Shown here one piece after another: positions 1 to 8,180 of a DNA stretch of 64,000 nucleotides. The position numbers were made by a program, and so were the translations under genes. Origin of the DNA: Gemmatimonadetes bacterium 2013_60CM_65_52. GTDB lineage: Bacteria > Gemmatimonadota > Gemmatimonadetes > Gemmatimonadales > Gemmatimonadaceae. The notes below the pieces were generated by a model. It made no database searches, was not told the origin of the DNA, and saw nothing but the letters and a program-made list of their open reading frames with translations. The stretch is taken from assembly GCA_002215645.1 (NCBI GenBank), contig NGFI01000005.1, positions 302,678 to 366,677 of the forward strand, in the 5' to 3' direction. Within the stretch, counting starts at the first letter, position 1, and each line of letters starts with the position of its first letter.

Positions 1-114
1 GAGATCCGCCTGCCTGATGCTGGCGATGGCCGTGGGGACTTGCGGCGACTGGGGCGCCGCAGCGCGCGCCGTCAGGAGCGCGAGTATCGATCCCGTCAGA
101 ATATTTCTCTGCAT
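1..114 (-). CDS. N-terminus of a secreted protein (partial)
   Basis: Only the first 38 codons are inside the window; the gene runs off the left edge. The peptide begins MQRNILTGSILALL and continues into an Ala-rich stretch, giving a basic n-region, a hydrophobic core and an A-A-A/P-Q type cleavage region, so it looks like a signal peptide of a Sec-exported protein. The segment after it (IASIRQADL) resembles the start of some exported M28-type metallopeptidases, but there is too little sequence to name a family. It points away from the SET-domain gene next to it. Confidence 0.5.
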   Translation of the reverse strand, partial: MQRNILTGSILALLTARAAAPQSPQVPTAIASIRQADL

Positions 115-195
115 GACCGATATGGTATCGAGTTGTTCACGTCGTAGATAGATCTCGGGGCGCTCGAGTACCTGTGCCGCTGAAGACCGCCTGCG

Positions 196-639
196 CTACC
201 GCTTCTTCGCGAGAATAGTCCCTCGGCAGTTCGGTGCGCCGCACGAGCAGGGAAACCGCCGTTTCGCGGCCGGTGAGTGGCGCTCGTCGAGCACGTACGC
301 ATAGTCATACGCGAGCTCCTCGCCGATCTCGATCGCGCGGATCGTCTCGATCCAGATACGGCCGCCGTCGATGACCGCATCACAGTTCGGATTGCACGAA
401 TGGTTGATGAAGCGCGCCTCGTTTCCGTTCACGGCCGCGTCGATCACCACGTCGTCGTCAATGGCAAAGAGAAAGGTGTGGTGCCGTTCGCCGGCCACGT
501 CCGGATAGCGTGCGTCCGCGGCGGCCGGCGTGAGCCGCTCGCCGGTGTACTCGATCAGGCGTTCACCAGCCGGAATGCGCTCGGTCGCGAAAGCGCCGAG
601 CCCTTGCATCGGCGAGGCCCGAATCGCGAATGAAAGCAT
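196..639 (-). CDS. SET domain-containing protein (putative lysine methyltransferase)
   Basis: A stand-alone SET domain of about 147 residues. Visible hallmarks are the N-terminal GLGAFATERIPAGERLIEY strand pair, the S-adenosylmethionine and active-site block with RFINHSCNPNC, the GEELAYDY motif with its catalytic-type Tyr, and a post-SET cysteine cluster (CSCGAPNCRG) near the C-terminus that normally binds zinc together with the NHSCNPNC cysteine. I chose the ATG at 639 because the domain begins immediately after it; an in-frame ATG at 672 would add 11 unconserved residues and overlap the PD40 relic. No partner gene identifies the substrate. Bacterial SET proteins of this compact type are known, but their targets are mostly uncharacterised. 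Confidence 0.85.
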   Translation of the reverse strand: MLSFAIRASPMQGLGAFATERIPAGERLIEYTGERLTPAAADARYPDVAGERHHTFLFAIDDDVVIDAAVNGNEARFINHSCNPNCDAVIDGGRIWIETIRAIEIGEELAYDYAYVLDERHSPAAKRRFPCSCGAPNCRGTILAKKR

Positions 640-669
640 GCGAGAAATTCTAGTAGGGTATGTTGCTAA

Positions 670-1189
670 CATGACACCACGCCGCTGGTGGACACACGTT
701 TCCTGAGCGTGTCGCCGATTCGGTCGCCCAATGGCCGTTAGCTGGCGTACGTCTCCCCACGAGAGCGGGCAGCTTCAGGTATACGTCGTGCCGTTCCCCA
801 CTACGAGAGCCACTAAATGGGCCGTCTCGACGCGCGGTGGGTTCGGACTCAAGTGGTCGCCGAATGGGCGAGAGCTGTTGTACGTGGACGATAATAACCA
901 CGTCATCTCCGTCGCGGTTGACACGGGACCGGTGTTCGCGATACGTCAGTCCACTATCCTGTTTCGACTTTCGTACTCACAGAAGGGTTGTTGGGGCCGC
1001 GAACTCGAATTCTCGCCGGACGGCAAGCGATTCATTCGGGTGCGGAACGGCGGCCGACCATTAGTGGACAAGATGATCTTCTGCCCCCGGCGCCGGCTTG
1101 TCCACTCTGATTACGTTGTCGGGACGGGAATCCTCGTCCGCACGCGCCGGACGTCGCTCCTCGTTCCGACCCTGGTTTTCATGGAGTAA
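670..1189 (+). pseudogene. Decayed C-terminal fragment of a PD40/TolB-propeller protein (probable Ser/Thr kinase relic)
   Basis: An open frame from 731 encodes propeller-type repeats: QVYVVPFP, a KWSPNGRELLYVD blade and an EFSPDGKRFI blade, the pattern found at the C-terminus of PD40-containing protein kinases and TolB-like propellers. Its apparent start is false. In the frame beginning at 670 the sequence reads TPLVDTRF..SPNGR, then TAG at 739-741 where Trp is expected, then LAYVS. One extra C in the CCCC run at 755-758 shifts this into the frame that continues ESGQLQVYV. So there is a nonsense change, a frameshift, and complete loss of the upstream kinase and most of the propeller. The last 40 or so codons no longer resemble the family. 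It is best read as a gene remnant directly upstream of the ABC permease. Confidence 0.7.
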
Positions 1190-1194
1190 GCGCT

Positions 1195-2232
1195 TTGCGA
1201 CGTCTCGTGCACCGTCTGGCCTCGAGTCAGGAGTTCGGCCTCGTTCTCGTTGTCGCACTCGTGACGATCATCCTGGCCTCACTCGCCGGCTCGCATCCCG
1301 ATCGCATCTCGGGTGCCATGGTCAACAACTTCTGGAACGCCAACACGCTCGTACAGACCGCCACGGACGCGAGCTTCTTCGCGATCATGGCCGTCGGCGC
1401 GACGGTCGTCATCATCTCCGGCGGCATCGACCTCTCCGTCGGCTCCATCTATGCGCTCGCCGGTGTGTCGGCGGCGTTGCTGCTCAGGCGGATGCACGGC
1501 GCGGGCGACGTCACCATCGTGCTCGCTGGCCTGGGGACGTGTCTCGGCATCGGCATTTTGTGCGGTCTTCTCAACGGCGTGCTGGTGGTGGGACTCCGCG
1601 TCCACCCCTTCATCATCACGCTCGGCAGCATGTGGATTCTGCGCGGCAGCGCATTCGTCGCCACGAAGGCGGAAAGCATTCTACTTCCGCCGCCGATGAC
1701 CGCCGTGGTGAAGGCGCCGCTCGGTCTCGGCGGCGGCCTCTATCCCGTGCCGATGCTCACGATGCTCGCGGTCACGGCGCTCGGTGCGATCTATCTCACG
1801 CGCACCGTCATGGGCCGTCACGTCTTCGCGTTCGGCGGCAGCGTCGAGGCGAGTCGCTACGCAGGGTTGCCACTCTCGCGCATTCAAGTGGGCGTGTTTG
1901 CGGTGTCGGGTCTCACTGCCGGACTCGCCGCCTTCCTCGGCGCCGGCTTTTATGGATCGGCCTCATCCGGTGACGCCCAGGGCTACGAGCTCTACGTCAT
2001 CGCCTCGGCCGTCGTGGGCGGCGCCAGCCTGCTGGGAGGAAAGGGGAGCGCCATCGGCGCCATGCTCGGAGCGCTCCTCATCGTGTTGATACGGCAGTCC
2101 ATCCGCACGCTCCACTTCGATCAGAACTACGAGTGGATCGTCATCGGGAGCGCAATCATTCTCGCTGTCGTGATCGACCAGTGGAGCACACGAGCCACGG
2201 CACGGCGTCTCGCGAACGTGCGCCACGAGTAG
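1195..2232 (+). CDS. Sugar ABC transporter permease (RbsC/XylH, CUT2 type)
   Basis: Inner-membrane permease of a CUT2 (ribose/xylose/galactose-class) importer, 345 residues, usual for the family. About eight to ten hydrophobic segments are visible. The family signature GGIDLSVGSIYAL lies near residue 83, and the cytoplasmic ATPase-contact region is followed by AGLPLSRIQVGVFAVSGLTAGLAAFL and a GGASLLGGKGSAIGAMLGAL block. The start is TTG at 1195, supported by a GGAG at 1183-1186. The binding-protein gene follows 97 bp downstream in the same direction. The matching ATPase is not adjacent but lies at 8991-10490. The substrate cannot be fixed from sequence; the nearby xylan locus makes a pentose plausible. 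Confidence 0.93.
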   Translation: MRRLVHRLASSQEFGLVLVVALVTIILASLAGSHPDRISGAMVNNFWNANTLVQTATDASFFAIMAVGATVVIISGGIDLSVGSIYALAGVSAALLLRRMHGAGDVTIVLAGLGTCLGIGILCGLLNGVLVVGLRVHPFIITLGSMWILRGSAFVATKAESILLPPPMTAVVKAPLGLGGGLYPVPMLTMLAVTALGAIYLTRTVMGRHVFAFGGSVEASRYAGLPLSRIQVGVFAVSGLTAGLAAFLGAGFYGSASSGDAQGYELYVIASAVVGGASLLGGKGSAIGAMLGALLIVLIRQSIRTLHFDQNYEWIVIGSAIILAVVIDQWSTRATARRLANVRHE

Positions 2233-2329
2233 CATGCGTGGCCGCGGCACTCCGGCACGGACGCTGCGACACGACAACTCCCTTGGGAGTTCCCACGTAT
2301 TGCGTCACACGAACCGATAGAGAGAACGC

Positions 2330-3349
2330 ATGACGATGCGCGCCACAGCACTATCCCTGATGATGGTTGCCGGCCTCGTGGCCTGCTCGAAGACCGAGAA
2401 CAAGTCCGCGGCGACAGCAAAGGGGAACGGGAAGAAGATCGCAATCGCCCTGATCGCAAAGAGCTCCACGAATCCGGTATTCCTGGCAGCACGCACGGGC
2501 GCGGAGGCCGCCGCCAAGGAGCTCTCGGCGAAAGACAGCATCGACGTCACCGTGAGCTGGCTGACGCCACCGCAGGAGGACGCCGAGATGCAGGCGCAGC
2601 GCATCAGGCAAGCGGTGAATGATGGGGCGGATGCGGTCCTCATCTCGTGCTCGGACGCCGGCAAGGTGACCGGGGCGATCAACGACGCCGTGGACCGCGG
2701 CGTCGTCGTGATGACCTTCGACAGCGATGCGCCGCAATCGAAGCGCTTCGCGTACTACGGCGTGGACGACACGAAGACCGGGCAGGAGACGATGGCCGAG
2801 CTGGCCACGCTGATGAACGGAAAGGGCAAGGTGGCCATTCTCGCCGGCAATCAGAACGCCCCGAACCTTCAGCACCGTGTGCAGGGCGCGAAGGACGAAG
2901 CGGCGAAGCATCCGGGTATGACCATCGCCGGTGTGTTCAACCACGTCGAGACACCACAGGATGCCACGGCCGAAGTCGTTCGCGTCAACAACGCGTATCC
3001 CGACATTCAAGGGTGGGCGTTCATTGGCGGTTGGCCGCTCTTCGCACAGTCGCTGCTCACGGACGCGACGGTAGCGAAGCAGAAGATTGTCTCAGTCGAC
3101 GGGCTGCCGGTGGAGCTCGCGTACGTGGAGAAGGGCGTCGTCCCCGTGCTTCTCGCGCAGTCCGTCTACAAGTGGGGCGAGGTGGGCGTGCGCACCATCG
3201 TCGCAAAGTTGCACGATCACAAGGATCCGCCCACCGCGATCATCGAGATGTCACTCGTGAAGGTGACGAAGGCGAATCTGGGCGCATGGGCGCGTCAGTT
3301 GAAGGCGTGGGGTTTCACGGACGTGGAAGACAAGTACCTCAAGATGTAG
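2330..3349 (+). CDS. Sugar ABC transporter substrate-binding lipoprotein (periplasmic-binding protein type 1)
   Basis: A 339-residue periplasmic sugar-binding protein of the RbsB/XylF class. The N-terminus has a short hydrophobic segment ending in a lipobox (LVAC, Cys19), so it should be a lipoprotein. The two-lobed fold is recognisable from KKIAIALIAKSSTNPVF, the DGADAVLISCSDAG segment, VVMTFDSDAP and the hinge region YYGVDDTKTGQE, then KVAILAGNQNAPN. The C-terminal half ends with a KWGEVGVRTI helix typical of the family. It is downstream of the permease with no other gene between, so the two are probably cotranscribed. It would deliver a monosaccharide to the permease encoded at 1195-2232. 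Confidence 0.92.
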   Translation: MTMRATALSLMMVAGLVACSKTENKSAATAKGNGKKIAIALIAKSSTNPVFLAARTGAEAAAKELSAKDSIDVTVSWLTPPQEDAEMQAQRIRQAVNDGADAVLISCSDAGKVTGAINDAVDRGVVVMTFDSDAPQSKRFAYYGVDDTKTGQETMAELATLMNGKGKVAILAGNQNAPNLQHRVQGAKDEAAKHPGMTIAGVFNHVETPQDATAEVVRVNNAYPDIQGWAFIGGWPLFAQSLLTDATVAKQKIVSVDGLPVELAYVEKGVVPVLLAQSVYKWGEVGVRTIVAKLHDHKDPPTAIIEMSLVKVTKANLGAWARQLKAWGFTDVEDKYLKM

Positions 3350-3358
3350 AGAACGAAA

Positions 3359-3787
3359 ATGACCACGGTCTTCTTCGACATCGGCATCTCGCTGGACGGA
3401 TTCATGGCCGGACCCAATCGTGGTCCGCACAATCCGCTCGGCGACGGCGGCGTGAGTATGCATCAGTGGATGTTTCGTACGACGTTCGGCCGCGAGCGGC
3501 TGGGCATTCCGGGCGACGGCGGCGAGACGTCCGCTGACAATGAGCTGTTGCGTGGCGTCTTCGAGCGCACCGGCGCGTACATCATGAGGCGCAGGATGTT
3601 CGAGGAAGGGGGGCCCAACTGGCCCGAGAACGCGCCTTTTCGTGCGCCCGTGTTCGTGCTCACGCATCAGCCGCGCGATCCCTGGGCACGCAAGGGCGCG
3701 CGTCCAGCGACGTTCGACATCGAGCAATCCGCGATCAGCTCATCGCCGCACGTTGCGCACGTGAGCTATCGAGTCAAGCGACAATAG
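3359..3787 (+). CDS. Dihydrofolate reductase/RibD-type protein with an internal deletion
   Basis: The N-terminal part (about residues 1-112) matches the RibD C-terminal / DHFR-like family: FFDIGISLDGFMAGPNRG, an NELLRGVFERTGAYIMRRRMF helix region, and VFVLTHQPRDPWARKG. Members of this family are normally about 190-210 residues. Here the sequence jumps at about residue 113-115 directly to what looks like the family's extreme C-terminus (IEQSAISSSPHVAHVSYRV). Roughly 65-75 residues, including the part that completes the nucleotide-binding sheet, appear to be missing while the frame is kept. It starts nine bases after the binding-protein stop codon. I expect a non-functional or altered product; the frame itself is intact. 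Confidence 0.65.
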   Translation: MTTVFFDIGISLDGFMAGPNRGPHNPLGDGGVSMHQWMFRTTFGRERLGIPGDGGETSADNELLRGVFERTGAYIMRRRMFEEGGPNWPENAPFRAPVFVLTHQPRDPWARKGARPATFDIEQSAISSSPHVAHVSYRVKRQ

Positions 3788-3797
3788 GACTGTCCTA
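3785..3797. terminator. Palindrome shared by two convergent stop codons
   Basis: TAGGACTGTCCTA is a near-perfect palindrome (6+1+6). Its left TAG is the stop codon of the DHFR-like gene and its right CTA is the complement of the DoxX stop codon, so the convergent genes end seven bases apart inside one hairpin. There is no U-tract. It may act as a short bidirectional terminator or simply be coincidental. Confidence 0.3.
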
Positions 3798-4307
3798 CAC
3801 TGTTATTGGCGTGCGGCGCATGAGAACGTTCACCACGCCGCCGAGTGCTCCGACGACCAGCACGACCTCCCTCAAGCGCGGCGTCCAGATTCTGTCGATG
3901 CCGAACACACCGTCGAGCGAGTACGCACCAAACCCCACGAGCGCCAGTGCGACGGCTGCAGCCGCGTAGAGCGCCGGAATCTCGATGCCGTTCGTCGCCG
4001 CGAAGATGCCGTTGCCCCAGTGCACCGTGACCGCCGCCACGATCATGACGGAGACGATCAGCGCGGGACCGATGGGCCCCAGCAGTCCGAGCACGACGAG
4101 CAGTCCGCCGGTGGTCTCCGTGGCCGATGCAACTGCGGCCAGGACGTGCCCGGGCCGAAAGCCGAGCTGCACGAAGAACTCTCCGGTCTTGGTGAGTCCA
4201 TATCCGCCGAACCATCCCGCGAGCTTCTGCATTCCGTGTCCGGCCATGAGAAGGCCGAATACCACCCTCAAAATGAGAAGCCCGATGTCGCTGCTGGTGT
4301 GAGTCAT
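3795..4307 (-). CDS. DoxX family membrane protein
   Basis: A 170-residue inner-membrane protein with four predicted helices. The first contains the family motif LLILRVVFGLLMAGHGMQKLAGWFGG; the second region has ETTGGLLVVLGLLGPIGPALIV followed by a VHWGNGIFAATNGIEIPALYAAAAVALALVG stretch, as in DoxX/DUF4870-like quinol-associated proteins. The family has been linked to thiol and redox stress in other bacteria, but no enzymatic activity can be read from the sequence. It is divergently transcribed from the AraC-type regulator at 4388, with only 80 bp between them, so the regulator may control it. It converges on the DHFR-like gene with a shared stop-codon palindrome. Confidence 0.88.
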   Translation of the reverse strand: MTHTSSDIGLLILRVVFGLLMAGHGMQKLAGWFGGYGLTKTGEFFVQLGFRPGHVLAAVASATETTGGLLVVLGLLGPIGPALIVSVMIVAAVTVHWGNGIFAATNGIEIPALYAAAAVALALVGFGAYSLDGVFGIDRIWTPRLREVVLVVGALGGVVNVLMRRTPITV

Positions 4308-4387
4308 TGGAGTCCGATTCCGGTGCGGTTTGCCATTGTGCTTCCTGCGCCCGATGTCTAATCTGCTGAAACCAGTCTGGATGATCT

Positions 4388-5380
4388 ATGGCCAAAAAGC
4401 TTGAAAACATGTCCGAAGCTCCAGGACATGAGGACGCTGAGATAGACGTCGTGTCAGAGGTCCTTGGCGCCGTTCGTCTCACGACCGACGTCCTCGGCCG
4501 CTTCGAGCTCGGTGCGCCCTGGGCGTTTCGATCGGATCGAGGCGGCGCCGTTGCGCTCTACGTGATGGCACGCGGAAGCGCGACGCTCGAGCTTCTCGAG
4601 AAGACACGCGGCATGCCTAGTGTTTTCGCGCTCTCTGCCGGAGACGTCGCAGTGCTGCCGCACGGCGCGCCGCACTTGCTGCGCGATCCTGGCGCCGGTC
4701 CGCGCCGCGCGCTGACTTCCGCCGACCTGGCTTGCCGCCGTGGTATGCAGCCCGGGCCCACACGTTTCGGTGGCAGTGGTCCGGTGACCAGCTTCGTCGC
4801 GGGTGCGTTTCACTTCGGCGCCGCGCCGCGGAGCGTGCTGCTCGAGTCGCTGCCGAGCGTGCTGCATCTCGTGTCGGGCGCTGTGTCCATGTCGCCGCAA
4901 GCGGCGGCGACCGTCCAGATGATTCTCGCGGAGAGTGCCGCGCCCGGACCGGGAAGTGCCATGATGATGGCGCGGCTCGCGGACATCATTCTCGTTCACG
5001 CGTTGCGCACACAAACGTGCGCTGCCGGAAAGGCGCACGGCGGACTGTGCGCGCTTGCTGATCCCTCCATCGGTGGCGCACTGCGCCTCATCCACGCGCG
5101 TCCGGCAGAGCCATGGACCGTATACACAATGGCGGCCGCAGTTGGCATGTCGCGCTCGGCCTTCGCGGCGCGGTTTTCCGAGTTGGTGGGTGAATCGCCA
5201 CTCAAGTACCTGACGCGCTGGCGGATGACACAAGCAGCGGAACTGCTGCGCGATCAGCGGGAGCCTGTTGCCCGCATTGCCGAGCGTGTGGGTTACGGAA
5301 ATGCCGCGGCGTTCATGAAGGCTTTTACACGCGTACAGGGGATGGGGCCGGGGGAGTTTCGTAAGACGGTAGGGCGGTAG
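4388..5380 (+). CDS. AraC family transcriptional regulator with N-terminal cupin domain
   Basis: A 330-residue regulator. Residues about 20-200 form a cupin-type sensor domain, with a GDVAVLPHGAPHLLRDP segment that is the classic second cupin motif. Residues about 225-325 are an AraC double helix-turn-helix, with AAAVGMSRSAFAARFSELVGESPLKYLTRWRM as the first half and ARIAERVGYGNAAAFMKAFTRVQGMGPGEFRK as the second. The cupin half matches the AraC cupin_6 group, often found next to small redox or oxidoreductase genes. The divergent DoxX gene is the obvious candidate target, because the two share an 80-bp promoter region. The inducer is not identifiable. Confidence 0.92.
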   Translation: MAKKLENMSEAPGHEDAEIDVVSEVLGAVRLTTDVLGRFELGAPWAFRSDRGGAVALYVMARGSATLELLEKTRGMPSVFALSAGDVAVLPHGAPHLLRDPGAGPRRALTSADLACRRGMQPGPTRFGGSGPVTSFVAGAFHFGAAPRSVLLESLPSVLHLVSGAVSMSPQAAATVQMILAESAAPGPGSAMMMARLADIILVHALRTQTCAAGKAHGGLCALADPSIGGALRLIHARPAEPWTVYTMAAAVGMSRSAFAARFSELVGESPLKYLTRWRMTQAAELLRDQREPVARIAERVGYGNAAAFMKAFTRVQGMGPGEFRKTVGR

Positions 5381-5515
5381 AACCGAGAGCGTTTGTTGTT
5401 GCCTGCCGTCCTACTGTTCTGCCGGTCTGGTCGTACTGGCTAAGGCGACCAAACTGGCGTACGTTAGACCCGCCGAAGTCACCGGTCCGGATCGTCTCGT
5501 TCGAACGGCCAACAG

Positions 5516-8176
5516 ATGGCATCGCCCACGCTCGGCTTTCGTTTCGGCGTCCTCGTCGGAATCATCTTCGCGGGCGTTGCAGTGATTACTCTCGCGCTGA
5601 CCGCGCTGTTTCTCACCGGTCTGCGCGCCATCCCGCCGAGCACCCTTGCCGCTGGGGTGCTGATGCTCATCACGTTGTTTGTCGCCGTCGCACTCGCGGT
5701 CGTGCTCGCGGGGAGTCTCCTCGCTGTCGGTCTTCTCGCGTTCGGCGTCTTCGTCGTGGCGGCCCTCGTCGTCGCTCCGCCGATCGGCATATTGGCCGTG
5801 CTGGTATTCCTGGTACTGCTCGCCCTTGTAAGTGCTGTGGTGGCGAGTCCGTTGAACGTGGCGTTTGGCATCCTACTGCTCCTGCTGCTGCTCATTCCGG
5901 TCGCAGCGCTGGTGGTGGGCATTCTTGGACCTGGTGCGGCACTCGTCGTCATCGCAGTGCTCGGTTACATCGGGCTCGCGCTGGCGCTCGCGTGGTTGTT
6001 GCTTCGCGTGCACCGGATGCCACTCGAGCTGCTTGGCCTCGGCGGCCTGCGGCAGATGCCGTCGATTCCGCTGCCGACGTTGCCGGATTTCATCGACGCG
6101 GTGATGAAGCTCAAGGACAAGGAGGCGCAGGAACAGATTCCGATTCGCGCGTTGACGAACGTCTTTACGCTCGGCGCCGGTACGCTCCATGCGCGCACCG
6201 CGACGGCGCGCACCTTTCTCTTCGAGGATGACGAGGCGAAACAGTACTCCCTCGACTCGCCCGCGCAGTTCGACATGGGGTGGACGACCTTCGGGCAGGT
6301 CGACGTACGGGCGGCTGCGCTCTCGGCCACGTTCGCGGGAGCCCTGACCACTCCAGCCGCAGGATCGGCGCTGTTCTGGCCGAACGTCTCGCGGTACTGG
6401 GGCGCTTTCGGGATCTTGCCGATCAAGGTGGTCACGCAGGCGGATGTGCCGGGTTTCAAGTCCCGTGTGGGTCCCCTGTGGGACGACAACGTGATGGGGC
6501 CGCTGATCCAGAGTATGGCGCTCTTCGTCATCGACATGTCGGTCTTTGCGAGCATCGATCCGCCCACCGCCAGCTCTCCCCGCTTCACGCCCGTAACGCT
6601 TGCGTTTCTCTCTCTGAACGCGCCGACGCCTCTTACACCGACGTTCACGCCGTTCCTCATCCAGGTGTCGGACGGGTCGAACACACAGGTCTACACGACG
6701 ATTCCCACGGGCCTGGTCGCGCCAAGCGCGTGGCTCTATGCGTTGCAAGCACTCAAGGCCTCCACGACCGTGTGGGGCATCTGGCTCGGGCACGTTTACC
6801 GCTACCACATGGTGACGGCCGCGATGCAGATGACGATGTACCAGGGTCTTCCGCGGCGGCACGGAGTGGCACAGGTGCTCGGGCTCCAGTCCAAGTACGT
6901 CATCGGATTCGACGCCGTGCTGCTGCTCGACTGGACGTTCCCGCCGCCGACGTCGTGCGCCACCTCGATCCAGTTCCTCCAGTTGACGGATGCGTTTGCG
7001 GCCGGACGTGCCTTTTTCGACGATGATCCCGAGAGGACACTCGCCGCCCTCGGCATTCCGAAGACGACGTTCTCGAGCCCGCTCTTCCGGTTCCAGGACA
7101 TCAACCTGCCGGATTTCGCGGGGCGGTTGAATGCGGCCAGAGCGAATCCGCTGAGCACGGATTCCATATCGCTTGCACTTCTCGCCGCGCTCGCGCCGAC
7201 TACGACAGCGCTGCTCATCGCATATCTCGGCGGGGAGGACGCTCTGCTCCAGACCGCCCTTGCGACGGATCTCAACGCGCTCATCGCGGGGCCGTCCCTT
7301 GCACCGCTCGTGACCGGCACCGGCATCGTGCTGTCGCCAGATACTGCCGCGGCGGTGGCGGCGGTGACGGCGTTGGCGCCTCCGCCTCCCCCGGGTTCTC
7401 CAGTGCTGACGTCGCTCAATCGGATGCTGCTCCAGGACGCGTATCCGATCGAGCTCTGGATCATGCAGTTCAATCTCTATCCGGTGGCGCACTATGTGGT
7501 GAGCATTTACCGTGCGGCCGCGACATACATCACGGCTGTCGTCGCCGCGCTCTATCCAAGCAATGCCGCCATCATCGCGGACGCGCGGTTGCAGCGGTGG
7601 GTGCTCGCGTCGGCCACGGTCGGCAACGTGCAAGGACTGCCTGTTCCGGTCACCACGACCGCGCAGCTCACGGCCGTGCTTACGAGTCTCATCTACCGCA
7701 TCACGGCGCATGGTCTCGCTCGCCTCGCGCCGGTCGGGAATCCGGGGCTGTCGTGGATCGGCAACTTTCCGCCGTGTCTGGAGGATTCCCGCATTCCCGA
7801 CCCAATTGTGCCGAGCGGCAATCCGCCTGGCTTGTCGCCAAATCTCACGCCGGCGCAGCTGCTCGCCTTCATGCCAAAGGCCGGCACGATCGGTGAGATG
7901 ATCAGCTTCATCTTCGCGTTCGGCTACACCCCTCCGTTCGAGTCGCTCATCCCGGTGACGACCGCAAACACGTCGGGCGGGTCGGATCAGGAGCTGCATC
8001 CATTCGTTGGCTTGCCGGCGGCGTGTGATTCCGCGCTACAGACCTATCGCGCCGCGATCACGGGCTTCATCAGATTCTTCCTGGCCGACCAGAACGCACT
8101 CAACGCGCCGGCGGTGATGAACTTCAGCGCGACGCAGGCGGCGATTCACCAGTGGGAAATGAACATCGAGCAATGA
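5516..8176 (+). CDS. Membrane-anchored lipoxygenase family protein, divergent
   Basis: 886 residues. Residues about 8-165 are a run of hydrophobic helices (five or six spans), which ordinary lipoxygenases lack. Residues about 190-886 align by eye with the lipoxygenase catalytic domain: ALFVIDMSVFASI then RFTPVTLAF and PFLIQV; WLYALQALKAS; the iron-ligand pair H426-x4-H431, followed after exactly 17 residues by H449 where the family has HP; ALYPSNAAIIADARLQRW, matching the YYPSD..v..DpELQ.W block; and the third-ligand His at H732 in ITAHGLARL. Departures are large. The Asn four residues after the third His is Arg736, the C-terminal Ile whose carboxylate ligates iron is absent (ends MNIEQ), and about 120 extra Ala/Pro/Leu-rich residues lie between ligands two and three. 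The next gene begins five bases downstream. Catalysis is doubtful; family membership is likely. Confidence 0.72.
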   Translation: MASPTLGFRFGVLVGIIFAGVAVITLALTALFLTGLRAIPPSTLAAGVLMLITLFVAVALAVVLAGSLLAVGLLAFGVFVVAALVVAPPIGILAVLVFLVLLALVSAVVASPLNVAFGILLLLLLLIPVAALVVGILGPGAALVVIAVLGYIGLALALAWLLLRVHRMPLELLGLGGLRQMPSIPLPTLPDFIDAVMKLKDKEAQEQIPIRALTNVFTLGAGTLHARTATARTFLFEDDEAKQYSLDSPAQFDMGWTTFGQVDVRAAALSATFAGALTTPAAGSALFWPNVSRYWGAFGILPIKVVTQADVPGFKSRVGPLWDDNVMGPLIQSMALFVIDMSVFASIDPPTASSPRFTPVTLAFLSLNAPTPLTPTFTPFLIQVSDGSNTQVYTTIPTGLVAPSAWLYALQALKASTTVWGIWLGHVYRYHMVTAAMQMTMYQGLPRRHGVAQVLGLQSKYVIGFDAVLLLDWTFPPPTSCATSIQFLQLTDAFAAGRAFFDDDPERTLAALGIPKTTFSSPLFRFQDINLPDFAGRLNAARANPLSTDSISLALLAALAPTTTALLIAYLGGEDALLQTALATDLNALIAGPSLAPLVTGTGIVLSPDTAAAVAAVTALAPPPPPGSPVLTSLNRMLLQDAYPIELWIMQFNLYPVAHYVVSIYRAAATYITAVVAALYPSNAAIIADARLQRWVLASATVGNVQGLPVPVTTTAQLTAVLTSLIYRITAHGLARLAPVGNPGLSWIGNFPPCLEDSRIPDPIVPSGNPPGLSPNLTPAQLLAFMPKAGTIGEMISFIFAFGYTPPFESLIPVTTANTSGGSDQELHPFVGLPAACDSALQTYRAAITGFIRFFLADQNALNAPAVMNFSATQAAIHQWEMNIEQ

Positions 8177-8180
8177 CACC

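Noticed and set aside
5873-7999. A 708-codon minus-strand frame opposite the lipoxygenase-like gene
   Set aside because: Arg/Glu/His-rich antisense product typical of GC-rich shadows; the plus strand shows membrane helices and family motifs.
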